DNA from: Physella acuta | Lineage: Eukaryota; Mollusca; Gastropoda; Physidae | Direction: 5' to 3' | Length of the DNA stretch: 64,000 bases | Assembly (NCBI RefSeq): GCF_028476545.1 | Contig: NW_026731643.1 | Span: 124,001 to 188,000, forward strand | Shown here: positions 49,775 to 62,698 of the stretch, piece after piece | Numbering within the stretch: position 1 is the first letter of the stretch | How the letters are laid out: each line of letters begins with the position of its first letter | The notes under the pieces: model-generated | Database searches by the model: none | Seen by the model: the letters and a program-made list of their open reading frames with translations, nothing else | Told to the model about the DNA's origin: nothing | Position numbers and translations under genes: made by a program

Positions 49775-49777
<3 letters not shown>
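49397..49777. other. No gene seen
   Basis: The minus frame 49496-49750 has no domain. Confidence 0.45.

Positions 49778-49870
<93 letters not shown>
49778..49870. repeat. (TA)n microsatellite adjoining element X
   Basis: About 46 TA units that end exactly where element X begins. Confidence 0.93.
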
Positions 49871-49871
<1 letters not shown>

Positions 49872-50268
49872 GAGCCGACCCGCGGCATATTATACGCCGC
49901 TATTTAGTTGTTGTTTTTTCTACTTTTCAGTTATTCATAATTTGTGAATTCGACGCTACCAACGCTGTCACTGAAAATATTTCTTTAAAACACTAAGTAG
50001 CTCGTTAAGGACGAAACCCCTCCCCCCCTCCTCCCCCCCACTCCGTTAAAGTAAACTCCACTTAGTTACCCCCCCCCCCCCCCCCCCCCTACGTTTAAAA
50101 TCGTTTCAAACTAAATTATCTGCCCCTAATAGTCGTCACTAAACCCGGCTCTGTTTGTAAACATTTAGAGTGAACCACAGCTCACCAGACCATTTAGGGG
50201 TGGGGGTGGTAGGGAGCGCGTTTACAGCTTGTTTTCTAGCGTCTCCCAGAAAATAATTATATATATAG
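49871..50268 (+). mobile_element. Element X, copy 2
   Basis: Starts CGAGCCGACCCGCGGCATAT after TA, with GCGGC and GCCGC forming the same hairpin as copy 1, and ends AATTATATATATAG. Longer than copy 1 (398 against 310), mainly through C runs and about 70 bases before TTTGTAAACATTTAGAGTG. Class uncertain; a Helentron-like or other non-coding element is possible. Confidence 0.75.
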
Positions 50269-50304
50269 GTAGATATATACATACATATATATATATATAT
50301 ATAC

Positions 50305-50480
50305 AGTCTTGAGTTTGACTCACGGGTTTGAGTCTGCAAATCCTCCCAGAGTCCACTCAGCTCTAATTGGTACCCGACATACACTAGGGAAAACAACGGG
50401 GCCCGGCATAGTGCTTACAGCACTATTTTTTCATTGAAGAAGATACAATCTACTTCATCTGCTTCATTCGTAAGCACGAA
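50305..50480 (+). mobile_element. SINE copy, 5' truncated
   Basis: Begins within the head (TTGAGTTTGACTCACGGG), with AGAGTCCACTCAGCTCTAAT, CCCGGCATAGTGCTTACAG and CTACTTCATCTGC. Confidence 0.78.
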
Positions 50481-51055
50481 CGGGAAAAGACATTGAATTA
50501 TATTTATTTCTATATGATATGTGAGCAGGTTTGTGTGAATGAATTACAAGATTCACATCACCATATAAAACAAACATGTTTTTTCCACACACAAAAAATA
50601 TTTAAAAAAACTGTGTCTTGCGTGTATTAGATTATACTAATCTGCAAACAAGAGATTTTACTTTAATCCTTGGTTCGATGAGAAATAGTTAAAAATAACT
50701 TTTTAAAAAATCCCACGTTGCATATTTAAGCATCCAAATTATATTTATAAAGACAGTTTTTGTTCTCCATTATACTGTCAAAATAAATTACGTCATTTCC
50801 TGGGCTTTAAATGTATGAAGAATGTTTGGGCTAGGGTTTCGGAAGAAATTATGTGAGGTGTGTGTGTGTGGGGGGGGGGGGGGGGTGGATGGGTCAATCT
50901 ATATGAACGCTTATACTGAAAAAATGCGCTATATAAAACATAAGACACACGATTTTTTTTATAGACAGCGCGCTTAAAATAAGCAAGTTTAAATATAGGG
51001 AAATAAATGAACATATTTACATATATATTTTTATGTATACATATAAAATACCCTC
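50481..51055. other. No gene seen
   Basis: AT-rich. A (TG)n-G15 stretch lies at about 50857-50886. Confidence 0.5.
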
Positions 51056-51304
51056 TCTAGACTGGTGGTCTATGAGGCAGTTGAAGTAGAGTTCACTTTA
51101 AACTTGACCTCGACACATGAAGGGATAGTGTGGTCTAGCAGCTTTTATATGGTCTAAAGTCTATTTCAATCAGCCTTGACTTTTCTTAACGTTGGCCAGG
51201 TACCCATATTAGCTGGATGAACTCAGGGACTCCCTACAAACTCAAGATGGGAATTAGAACTTGAGAATTTCAGGTTAGCAAGTGGATGCTCTACCAACAA
51301 ACCA
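51056..51304 (-). mobile_element. SINE copy with internal insertion
   Basis: 3' block at left (CTGGTGGTCTATGAGGCAG, GAAGTAGAGTTCACTTT), body, then head at right (TTTCAGGTTAGCAAGTGG). About 25 extra bases (near 51145-51170) break the body. Confidence 0.75.
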
Positions 51305-51332
51305 CACACATAGGAAACACACGTACACACAC

Positions 51333-52164
<832 letters not shown>

Positions 52165-52388
52165 GCCCAAGACACGTTGTGCAGATGAAGTAGAGTTCAT
52201 CTGCTTCAGCGACCACGGCATATGAAGGTATATAGTGTGGTCAGCACTATGCCCAGTCGCCTTTGTTTTCACTAACTTGAGTTAGGTACTCATCAGAGCT
52301 GGGTGGACTCAGTGACACTCTACGGACTTAAACCAGGATTCGAACTCCAAACTTTCGGGTTAGCATTCAAGATTTCTACCGCTAGGCA
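52165..52388 (-). mobile_element. SINE copy, near full length
   Basis: GAAGTAGAGTTCATCTGCTT, GTGGTCAGCACTATGCCCAG, GAGTTAGGTACTCATCAGAG, then CCAGGATTCGAACTCCAAAC and CTTTCGGGTTAGCA of the head. Confidence 0.85.
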
Positions 52389-53445
52389 TTGTTATTAGGG
52401 GTGTGTTGTATTGTGATTGTTGTTTTTTTTTCAGTTTATTGCCTTCAATGTTTTTATGAGCCAAACTCAAGAGAATGTCTGTAATGCAAGTGTACTTTGA
52501 ATAGCAGACAAACAAACGGAAGTAACGTCCAGAAAATACCGTCGCCAAGACACATTTTCCAGAATAATTCAGTATTTCATTCTTTATGCTAGCAGTCCAA
52601 AACAGCAGATGGAAAAAAAAAGTTTTTTAACTGAAACTATTGCCAACTCTAGCTAATCTCCATATCCATCTCACGTCCTCATGAATAAACGTTGCTCTGA
52701 CCTCACGGTAAAACACACCCAGGTCATTATTTAACTCACAAAAATTACTCACCCACCGCAAATGTTCAAATACTGTCGCCATATTTATCAGTCTGAGGGT
52801 AACGACGTCGTTAGTGGACCCCTCGGGACGGATTAAGGTAATCCTTAAATATGAAAACGACATTAAAATTGTCATAATTTTTATACTGCTAGGGAAGTAA
52901 TGAGTCGTCTCCGGCGGTTTGAAGAGAGGCAGGGGTGAGGGGAGACTACCCTAACAAAGGGAATTAAGGAGTGGGCGTTTTAATGCCCTCAAGCTTTAAG
53001 TTGTGAGAGATGAATCTATTATAAAGTAGGCTGCTACCCTATGGTATTGCAGCAATCGTTTTTCTTTTTTCTTCTTTTTTTTTAAAGTTTAGGAAATAAC
53101 TGGAAAATCCGCAAATAAAGAGGTTATACAGATATGCATATGTATATTATTTATATAGAGTTTATATTGTCCGCGTTTCTTTCGAGAACACTCCTTAAGG
53201 CACTCGGAGACTTTACCGAATTTAAACCAAAAATAAAACGATTAAAATTGTAAAGATAATAACGATGTTGATATAGACCAAAGAGTAAATACAGTGATAT
53301 ATAAAAAAATGTGAATTTAAAAATTACGGCCAGTTAAATTGTCTAATATAAAATGTGTAAATATGTAGGCCTACACACAAATTATGATAAACACAAAATT
53401 AAAATGTTTCCCTGATCATTGATATTAATTAAAGATCAACGAATG
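52389..53445. other. Non-coding DNA with an 82-codon minus frame
   Basis: 52627-52875 on the minus strand is open with an ATG, but I recognise no domain. The region (52630-52830) is of balanced composition and holds AGGTCATTATTTAA, a nuclear-receptor-like half site. More likely regulatory than coding. Confidence 0.35.
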
Positions 53446-53535
53446 GTGTAAATATTGATGTAAATATCGACGTAAATATTGATGTAAATATTGATGTAAA
53501 TATCGATGTAAATATTGATGTAAATATTGAGGTGA
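53446..53535. repeat. 12-bp minisatellite
   Basis: GATGTAAATATT with GACG and ATCG variants, about seven copies. Confidence 0.9.
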
Positions 53536-54718
53536 AAACGAAGTAAAGTTGTCATCAATGATCAAAATATTCTTAAACATTAATCGAGAAAACCTTACGA
53601 TGTGAGTTTGTTTTTTAAATTTAAATTTCTAGTCTAGCATTAGGGGCTAAATTTTATGAGAGTTGATCAAGATATTTTAATTAGCTTTTGCCTTAACGAA
53701 TACATTTAAAGATGATAAAAAAACAAAATAAAGGGCAATGGGTACATTGTGATTTATAAAATTTGTTGCAAATCTTATTTATCTGCCCATAACGTGTCGA
53801 TGTGCCAGAGTTTACAAGATAACGATGACAGCAATCACAGCTGATGATTGGGAATTCTTGGATAATAAGTTTAGTTGGCATAATTGTGTGGCGAACATCA
53901 CAACAATGAACATGCGCAGATAAAAAAAAGCATAAAAACGTTTGAATAACAAGCTTATTTTATGTAAAAATGCACTAAAATGAGATAATAAATGATTTTG
54001 TTTAAATATATATCAATAGACTATTATTTAAATTACTATAAAGAAAAGCGTGGATCACTTTATTATCTATTAGACAGACTGACGACAGAGGAAGCAAGTT
54101 AAATAAAAAAACTTGTAAACATTCAATATTTGAGAAGTTTGATTATGCTTCCTGTATCTGCAGATACAAAATTTCGGATTATATCGGTCTGGTTCGTCCT
54201 TTAATCATACATAGGATCGTAACTAATTCTAGTACACTGACGTCTAAATAACGTGCACGCTGTTTGCGAATCTGTTCTAATATTCACGAATCAGCATTGG
54301 TTTACGCGTGAGGAAATGAAACAACATTAGGGATCAAGGTTTATCAATGATTCATATAGCAAACAGTCGGAGACTAGGATACAAGACAGACGCAGGCAGG
54401 ATATGTAGCTGGCGTGGTTACAGTTACCCGAGCTAGCGTTCGTTACAGTTGGCTTTGACTAAAGTTACAACCGACGAATAGTTGACGTTAGTTTAGAGTT
54501 ACGATAGCAGAGTCAGACAACTGTGTAAGGAATGCTGGGTTTGTAAACAGTAAGAAGCTCACAAAGGTATCATTCATTACAAGATGTTTTAGCTAACTCC
54601 GCTTTCGTTACTGTAAATGGCCCTATCGCTATTTTGTGTATATCTTTCTCCAGCTTTATCTTTGTATCTTTCAGTCTATGTTTCTATCTATTTCTCTCTG
54701 TATCTCTCTGTATAAATA
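53536..54718. other. AT-rich DNA, no gene seen
   Basis: A GTTACAGTTGGC/GTTACGATAG cluster lies at about 54415-54510. Nothing coding. Confidence 0.5.
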
Positions 54719-54993
<275 letters not shown>

Positions 54994-55124
54994 GTGACTC
55001 AAACTTTTGTCCACTAGCCAAGCAGACTGGAACTCATATTACCAGCCGATAGACAGGTAGGTTCCTACCTGGCTTTGTCTTCCTCCCATATTGTATCGCA
55101 ACATGAGGGGCAGTTCGGTCATAT

Positions 55125-55180
55125 TTCGAACCTGTGATTTCCGGGTTAGCAAGCGTGCAATAGACCAGACCGTCTTCACT
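55125..55180 (-). mobile_element. SINE head fragment
   Basis: ATTTCGAACCTGTGATTTCC and GGGTTAGCAAGCGTGCAATA read as the inverted B-box region and head. Confidence 0.6.
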
Positions 55181-55239
55181 AATTACCTGTACATGCTGAG
55201 TTTGTTTATAGTAACACGCGAGTTTAGTTAGCAGGCTGG

Positions 55240-55381
55240 TGTCTTCATGGCTCGTTTATTTAAACCCAGCTCTAATGGGTACCCAGACTTGAGGCAAGGA
55301 AAGCAGATTAGCAGAGTGCTAGTGGGTTGTATGTCGAGGTCCAGTTAACTAAAAGACTCTACTCCATCTGCACCATGTGTG
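55240..55381 (+). mobile_element. SINE copy, 5' truncated
   Basis: AACCCAGCTCTAATGGGTAC, AGCAGAGTGCTAG, GTCGAGGTCCAG, CTACTCCATCTGCACCATG. Diverged. Confidence 0.7.
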
Positions 55382-55431
55382 GTTTAATCTAAAGTAGTCG
55401 TAGTAGTGGAATAAAGTAGCATTTCTAACAT

Positions 55432-55641
55432 GGGGTAGGTGAAGTAGAGTTCACCTGTACTACAATTGTCGGCATCTGAAGGGGTAGTGTGGTCAGTATT
55501 ATGTCCAGTTGTCTTGATTTTCCCAAACGTAAGTCAGAGTTGGATACACTCACGGACGTTTTAGTGACAGGAACTCGACATTCGAACTCGAGATCATCAG
55601 GTTTGCAGCCATACACGCTACCACCCGACCACGCCATCGCA
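55432..55641 (-). mobile_element. SINE copy, full length
   Basis: GGTGAAGTAGAGTTCACCTG, TAGTGTGGTCAGTATTATG, GTAAGTCAGAGTTGGATAC, then CATTCGAACTCGAGATCATC and CACCCGACCACGCCATC of the head. Frames at 55425-55689 are by-products. Confidence 0.85.
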
Positions 55642-55686
55642 TGGCTAGAAAGTGTAGGTTCTACCGCTAGACCACAACGCCTCCTT
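55642..55686 (-). mobile_element. SINE head fragment abutting the previous copy
   Basis: GTTCTACCGCTAGACCACAA is the inverted A-box end of a second head, joined directly to the copy on its left. Confidence 0.65.
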
Positions 55687-57489
55687 TAATTGAAAGCGTA
55701 GCTCTCAAACATTCACACTCACAAACTGGTCAATAAAAAAACAATCAATTATAGCGACGCCCCAGACTTGACATTTCATTGTAGACTTATTATTTCTGCG
55801 TCATTCGTCGCCAAAATTAACTACGTCACTGATTAATTGAACCAGACATAAACAAACCCGACATACAAACGTTACATTCAGGAATATTATTCTGTCAAAA
55901 TATTGACGGAAGTAATGTAGAAGCCATTCATATAAAAGATAAACACTTTTAACATTTCCCATTCCCGAGGAGATGGATGGTGTTGTTCAGATTCAATTTC
56001 CTACCGACGCCAAACTAGTGTTGGTGGAATGTACAGAAGTAGCGGAGTTTAATTCACTCGTCTCACGGAAAATGATTGTATTTTCAGGATGGATGGCCCG
56101 CGAAAGTACACGTTTAAATTATGCCAGTTCTTGGAATTGGTGACCGATGCATTGGTGTTGGACGAAATTGAGCTATCTTAAAAGTGTATGGCATAAAATA
56201 CATGTATCAAGATCACAATGGATGGAACTCTAATTTAAATTAATGAAAATTTAATTCGGTTGGATCATGAAAAGCTGTTTATTCGAACTTTGTCGTAGTA
56301 GTACATTTTAAACTAATGAGGATTCCCGTACCTTTGAACTATAAGCAAAATCCGAATCCATTATAATAGTATACACGTGTATGCCGACAGATCCATGAAG
56401 TAATTCTATAATATATGTAAAAAGAATCACATTTACTCCAGTGATGTCCATACCGAATAACATAAATATATTTTTTTCGTAGTTAATGACTTAGTTATGT
56501 CCGTTTTAATTCATATCTGATGCATTCTCATTAAAACACATTTTTTGCAATTGAAAAAAACGTAAATAATTGCTTTAAAAATACAATTCAGGAAATTTAA
56601 AAAGAACAATCTAATCGCATTATTGCGTGACCGCTCTAATACGAAATATCGAACAGGGCAAAATACTTAACAGAGTGCTTTTGATTAGGCGTTATTAAAA
56701 TGAACTCAATTCAATTAAACAATTTAAAAATTATATACTAGTGATCGGTAAAACAGATATTATTTTAATATTGACGGTTATAAACCGTTTTATGGTATAA
56801 ATTATAAATATATACTTAACTTACCAGTGATTGATTAGATCATAGATTGTGTGAACTGTAACATTAGGTCGGGTTACCAACAAAACAGCCATCTTGCAGG
56901 TGCGAACTCTGCACTGTTTTTACGGGGAACAGATGTCAACTCAGCACTGATTTCCCGTAGAACCGATTTGATTCTAAAACTCTAGAGCAGATTTTCTCCA
57001 GGCTTCACCTTCCGAAATCCCAGAAAAATGCGACAGAATCCGTTGAACCGCGGTGTATGCCGGGAGTAATCAAACTGCTCCCAGCAATCCTCCATCGAAA
57101 CCTTTGCGTCGAAGATCTCCAGTGCGGGCCTCTTATTTGTTCTCAGGATGAGATTATCAGGGGACGATCGGCCGGGTTTTTTTCACGACGTCACCGCCTT
57201 ATTTCCGGGTGTCCGGAGAAGTGGCGTCATTTCGCTGCTATCTCTCGGCCTGCGTCTGCGCCAGGCTTCTGCTCTGACTTGTAACGACCCGGGCTAAGAA
57301 GTAAATGTCGTTTTATTTTCGAAATACTAAGTGCTCTAGAGGGAAGAGCATTAGCTAGAGGAAGCGCTGGGGTTAGGGGATCGATAGTTGAATCGATTTG
57401 AAGTTCACCAATGGTTTCAATAGTTTGTTGTTAATTTTTTCTTTTGTCAAAATTGTATATCGATGTTTGGGGTTCTTAATTATACCCAA
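55687..57489. other. Non-coding DNA; CpG-bearing patch at 56980-57300
   Basis: AT-rich to 56870, then a more GC-rich stretch with CGACGTCACCGCC (CRE half plus) and many CpG. A 75-codon frame (57057-57284) covers it with no known domain. The patch could be a promoter or first exon of a plus-strand gene, but no splice partner was found. Confidence 0.4.
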
Positions 57490-57663
57490 GGTTGGCCATC
57501 ATTTTGTGTCATTATTTATGTTAACATTTAAATCAACATTTTCAGCACGTTATACGGAGTACTAGTTGACAATAAAGTTGGTCATCATGTTGGGTTATTA
57601 TTAATGTTAACATTCAAATCAACATTTGAAGCACGTTCTACGGAGTACTTGTTGACAATAAAG
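57490..57663. repeat. ~87-bp direct duplication
   Basis: TATGTTAACATTTAAATCAA and TAATGTTAACATTCAAATCA begin matching halves, both ending ACGGAGTACT(A/T)GTTGACAA. Confidence 0.88.
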
Positions 57664-58282
57664 TCCAACAACTAAGTTGTGCCAACATTAGAGTCAACAA
57701 TTAAGGTCAATGAATGGGGCATCATTTGGGTCAAACCTTTGTCCAAAATCTGGAAAAGTTCACTTGAACTTGTTTTAAAACTTGACCTGCTGATTCCAGC
57801 CCGCTTGATTTATACCAAGTATTTATAAAAATCTCATTTATATTTTTTTTCAAATATGCAAAAAAAATCGAATATTTTTTATATCAGTCTGTAAATCATA
57901 CATATACAATTTCTGCTGGCTTTAAATCACATTTTAATCATATTTCCAGTCTATCAATCGTGTGGAAATAATTGGTTTTATCTTTAATGATTATTGGTAG
58001 CATGAGATTTACATTGACACTGTTTTATTACCCAAAATTGGAAGGGGGGAGGGTGTATGGACCTGGCAAGCAATGAAAGGCAAGTCGTAAGATTTATACA
58101 TGGTTTTGTCTGCAGACGGCATATTTGTTAAGTCTGGTCAGCTGGGGACAAATGTTAGACTACGTGCCAACAACGTTGGTTTGTTTACAAGCTTATAACT
58201 GAGTCGCCTCTGATGTATTTTGTCTTGATGTGCACCTGAGGCTATTAGAGACACATAAACAGCTACTCTGGCTTTTTTCCCT
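57664..58282. other. No gene seen
   Basis: AT-rich; no signal. Confidence 0.5.
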
Positions 58283-58515
58283 CCCGTTCGTGACCAAGGC
58301 ACATGGGGCAGGTGAAGTAGAGTTTCAATGATCTAGGTGTTTGAATGGGTAGTGTTGTCAGAACCATGCCCAGTCATCTTGGTTTTCCTAACGTGTGTCA
58401 GATACCCATCAGAGCTGCGTGGATGAAAGAACGTTCTACTCACTCGAACACGTGATTCGAACACAAGACTTTCATGTTAGTAGGCGTAAACTCTACTTTC
58501 CAACCAGAACGATCC
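58283..58515 (-). mobile_element. SINE copy, diverged
   Basis: ACATGGGGCAGGTGAAGTAG, GTCAGAACCATGCCCAGTC, CTAACGTGTGTCAGATACCC, then GTGATTCGAACACAAGAC. Confidence 0.8.
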
Positions 58516-58761
58516 CTGGCTTTGTTATTATTATTTTATTATTGCATAAATAACAAGTTCACATGTGTGAAGGCTTCTCAGGTTTCTGTATTATTGTAGT
58601 AGCCAAAAATAAAACACATGTGGCTATACATGGAGCAGATATTGTTAATATAGCTATAGGAAGTAATGTATTTATGTCATTGGTTTACACAATAGAGCGT
58701 TATTGGACGAATGTTCCTTTATTGATACATTCTGGGTTTCTGCATAATGGAATAAAATTCA

Positions 58762-58950
<189 letters not shown>

Positions 58951-59183
58951 ATGTGTGTGTGTGTGTATTTATTTATTTATTTATTCTATAACCATGAAAG
59001 TGATCTACCAATATTAAGTCTAAACACAGTGCTACTAATCCCATACAGTCGAATAATACGTAAAGTGTAGGAAGCGTATACGTGTCCTGTACAAATCTAA
59101 GACTTGCCACAATGGGCCGACAAGGAACGTGTTAATACAAACATTGAGAGACAAACACATGGTGTGGTCTCATGAGATGGGAC

Positions 59184-59360
59184 GTTTTGTACCGTGTGTG
59201 TTTAATGCACACAACGTTTCGTACCGTGTGTGTTTAATGCACACGGCTACACGTTTCGTACCGTGTGTGTTTAATGCACACGACGTTTCGTACATTGTGT
59301 GTGTTTAATGCACACGGCCAGTCGTTTCGTACCGTGTGTGTTTAATGCACAATGCAGAGC
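59184..59360. repeat. ~35-50-bp repeat with built-in hairpin
   Basis: CGTTTCGTACCGTGTGTG and TTTAATGCACAC recur five times (one unit has an extra TG-rich change). In each unit GTGTG and CACAC flank TTTAATG, so every unit can form a small hairpin. Confidence 0.88.
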
Positions 59361-59444
59361 TTTCGATGTGTGAGTTGCATTTGAATAAAGATTCCTTCAC
59401 ATCATGCATATATAGACACATTTCAAGGAAGATTTACCTCCCTG

Positions 59445-59630
59445 TTTATTGAGCCAAAGTTTGTCTCCCTTTTTCTCACAGCAAGGTTTGTTTCCCTGTT
59501 TATTTCTGTAAGCTTTATATCTTTTTATTTTTTTCAGGGAGGTTTAGTTCTGTTTATTTCAACAAGGTTTGTCTCCCTGTTTATTTCAACAAGGTTTGTC
59601 TCCCTGTTTATATCTGCGAGGGTTGTCTTC
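59445..59630. repeat. ~27-bp degenerate repeat
   Basis: AGGTTTGTCTCCCTGTTTAT with CAACA or GAGCCA joints, about six units. Confidence 0.82.
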
Positions 59631-59846
59631 CGCGTTTTCACGTTTCGATTATTGCATTTATTTAAGAAGAAATATATTTAAATCAGTGCAACAATAATGT
59701 GAAAGATGATTCACATGTAGATATTTTAGAGGACAATATTTTGCCTTGAATCAGCAATTGTGACAAACATTTACCTCTTTGAAAAAGATAAAATAAATTT
59801 TAATTTTAATCAGTTTATTCCAAATGTTCTCAGTATCGTTTACGTA

Positions 59847-59998
59847 GAGCGTCCCTGAGTCAACTCAGCTCTGAAGGGTACCTGATTCACGATAGGGAAA
59901 GTAATGACGGATAGTTATAGCGCTGACCACAATTTATCTTCATATGCCGAGAACACAGAAACAGGTGAACTCTACTTCATCTGCCTCGCAAGCCGCCA
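59847..59998 (+). mobile_element. SINE copy, 5' truncated
   Basis: GAGCGTCCCTGAGTCAACTC, CAGCTCTGAAGGGTACCTG, AGCGCTGACCACAA, ATGCCGAGAACACAGAAACA, GGTGAACTCTACTTCATCTG. Confidence 0.82.
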
Positions 59999-60871
59999 TG
60001 TTCAAATATGGAAACTAATCTTAATGCAATAAATAAATCACATATTTGAACATATTTTGCTTTATTCATCTTTTAAAAAAATATAATTGATAGAATACGT
60101 TAAGAAGGGACATGAGATTAACAATTTTAGAACCACTGGTAGGAGCCAGAATGGGGCCACCATGTATTGTAGTCCTAGGCCGCCATCTTGTTTCCATTTA
60201 CGGTATGTTTTCCTACATGTTTTTGTCAAAGTTATCCCTCACACAGCTGACCAGCTTGTGTTTTTGTTTTCCCAGAATACTTTGCACTTTGGTATTTTTA
60301 GTACGTTCGTTTTTTTTTGTAAATTGTGATCCTACTGACCTAGAACTTTAGATAAAAAATAAAATTTAAAAAAATGTTTTGTAAAAGAGATGGTGTTTTT
60401 GTTTTTGGTTTGTTCTATTAAAAATAGATTTATATTTGTTTTGGGTTACGATAGATTACATGATCCCGTTATAATTGATGGGTGCGCTTTTGTAAAATTC
60501 GAAAAATATATAAACAAAAAAAAATGAATGTCTTTTATTAAAAATAAACAACAACGTGTAATTACTAGGACATTCACCGGCATTACTGGCCACATCAGAG
60601 TTTTCCCGAAAATCTAAAATTAGCATCGTGCAGCAAAGGTTCCCGTTGTATCGACTGTTTCCCCTTCATCTACACACAGTCCATTTTCCCCCTTAAACTT
60701 AATAATACATGGTTTAGACGCAACAAAAGGACATTGCACTTAATGTTAACATTGAGGTTTTTATAGAGATTTTGTATAGTGGGTGTTTAGTGTAAATAAG
60801 GTTATAAATCTACTAACTTAATAAAACATTCTACATATAGCAATATAGGATACATTTTGTCATGGGGGTGG
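59999..60871. other. Non-coding DNA; YY1-like site at 60179-60190
   Basis: GCCGCCATCTTG on the plus strand is the complement of the classic YY1 core. It sits in a CCAGAATGGGGCCACC context that might be a promoter. Two frames at 60087-60351 have no domain. Confidence 0.35.
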
Positions 60872-60925
60872 GGTGGTTGGGAGGTAGATCGTATGACGTT
60901 AGTTCGTAAAGTCCCGAGTTTGTTC
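60872..60925 (+). mobile_element. Possible SINE head fragment
   Basis: GGTTGGGAGGTAGATCGTAT and GTAAAGTCCCGAGTTTGTTC resemble a decayed tRNA-like head; no body follows. Confidence 0.3.
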
Positions 60926-62684
60926 CCCGAGAAAATAAGTCTCGTTGTCTGGGCACAGCAAACCTTCTTAGAGAGAAAACTACAAAAATCAAACAACAGC
61001 AGGTTTGTTGAATGTTCCCGTGAAGACAATTGCTATGAAAGTAGGTCCAGAAATAAAGTCAGACTGATCGGAGTCAATGGACCGCATAGCACATACTAAG
61101 TTGACACACAATACTTAATTGTTTTAGAGATAATCACATTCAACTTTACAATCCTAACAAAGAAGATTTCGTGATGAATATCGAGTTGGATTTAATTAAT
61201 ATCGAGGAGTTGTTTGGTCCAACTAGGAATGATATGACTAGATAGGCCATATAGTGTTACATTTATTCTTCCGTTACACTTAAGTGCAATTATAGAAATA
61301 CCGTTGCGAAAATGGAAGCGGTCTTATTAAGTATTTCCATACAATAATGTAAAATTAGCTGAATAATGTTGATTTGATCATCTGTCCTGCTTGGCATACA
61401 ATCCACAGACAACATACAGAGTATATCTGTAGTTTGAAATGATTGAACAGAATTCATATACATGTATGCGAAGTCTATTTAGGAAATATTTTTACTTTAT
61501 GCTTACGCCCACTTATAAATTTTCAAATTAACGTTGATTTTCAGTTTTCAGCCTTCCCGATTTTGAATTTGTCTTTCACTTATAAAAATGGCGTAGAGTG
61601 TTCAAAATTAATTAGCGTAACATAAAATTTTGTAACATCTTAATTTGAAACTTTCGTATTGTTTTGATTTCACTCAATGATGTATTAGATCTCTAAAGTT
61701 TTGTTTGTATTACGCAGGAGTATAAATTAAAATTTGTGAGAAACTAGATGGAAACGAGAACCTCGATGAAAATGGGCTCGGCGAAGCTGAGGGAATATTC
61801 AACTACTTCTCTGGGTTATCAGGGGAGATAACGTTTCATTGAATCACGATACTGTACTATGAGGGATTGAGTTACCGAACCTGATGAAGAAACTCGCGAT
61901 GTTGTCTATGGTTGTATTGTCTGCTGGTGTAGACAGGCTATTGGGTGTCCTGATCTCGCATGGGCTATGATTTCCATACATGAATATTTGATTACGTGTT
62001 TGGAATTATATTAAAAACACAGCTTTTTAAAAATTGTTTATTTTGCTAAAGTCGATACCTCGGCCATACACAACAGAGCGGATCAATTGTACGTAGACAA
62101 GTAGATTCTGTTGATACATATTTATGAAGGTTTAGTTTAAATTGTATACTGTTGTTATATCGTAGGATCACTTTCAATCGAGATAAACAGCAGCTCATTT
62201 TGTTGTCTTGATACCTGGGTATTCATGAATTGTTTTAGTTATAGATATTCAGTTTTACGTCCCGTGTCCCCAACTCACGTCGGGCATCCATTATAGTTGA
62301 GTGCACTCAAGTACATAACGCAGAACTTATTTGTCATCGAGTATAAAGATTCTAATGTTAAAAAAAAAACACTTATTAATCGTACTATCCCATAATTTTG
62401 TTTCAGTAAACCTATTTCACAACGTCAGTAAACCGTCATCACACCCCCCCCCCTTCCTCCATCCTCCACCACCCAAACCAAGACGATTTTGCCAACTTTT
62501 AGAATCGAGATAATTGACACAAATGATACAGCAAACGCTTATGTTTTTATGCGTTTTACAGAATTCCAAGAGAGACGGAAATTCTCTACACCACAGTTTA
62601 CATTTTTCGGAAGTCGGTAACAGAAGATTCATAGTATACACATAGTCGAGAAAAAACGACAGAGTGCCTATAACACAGCATCAA
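60926..62684. other. Non-coding DNA, no gene seen
   Basis: AT-rich. 61740-61960 is of more even composition, without a frame or repeat. A C9 run lies at about 62444. Confidence 0.5.
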
Positions 62685-62698
62685 TGCCGCCCTCTAGC
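62685..62698 (-). promoter_or_regulatory. CTCF-like core
   Basis: TGCCGCCCTCTAGC inverts to GCTAGAGGGCGGCA, matching the central AGRKGGCRS part of the CTCF consensus; the three leading CCA bases do not match. Confidence 0.25.

Noticed and set aside
52627-52875. 82-codon minus-strand gene
   Set aside because: No recognisable domain, no splice or promoter context and no repeat explanation; left as unassigned.
56990-57020. Eighth copy of the polyG MITE (CAGATTTTCTCCAGGC start)
   Set aside because: About 16 bases resemble the element end, but no G-tract, middle or opposite end follows.
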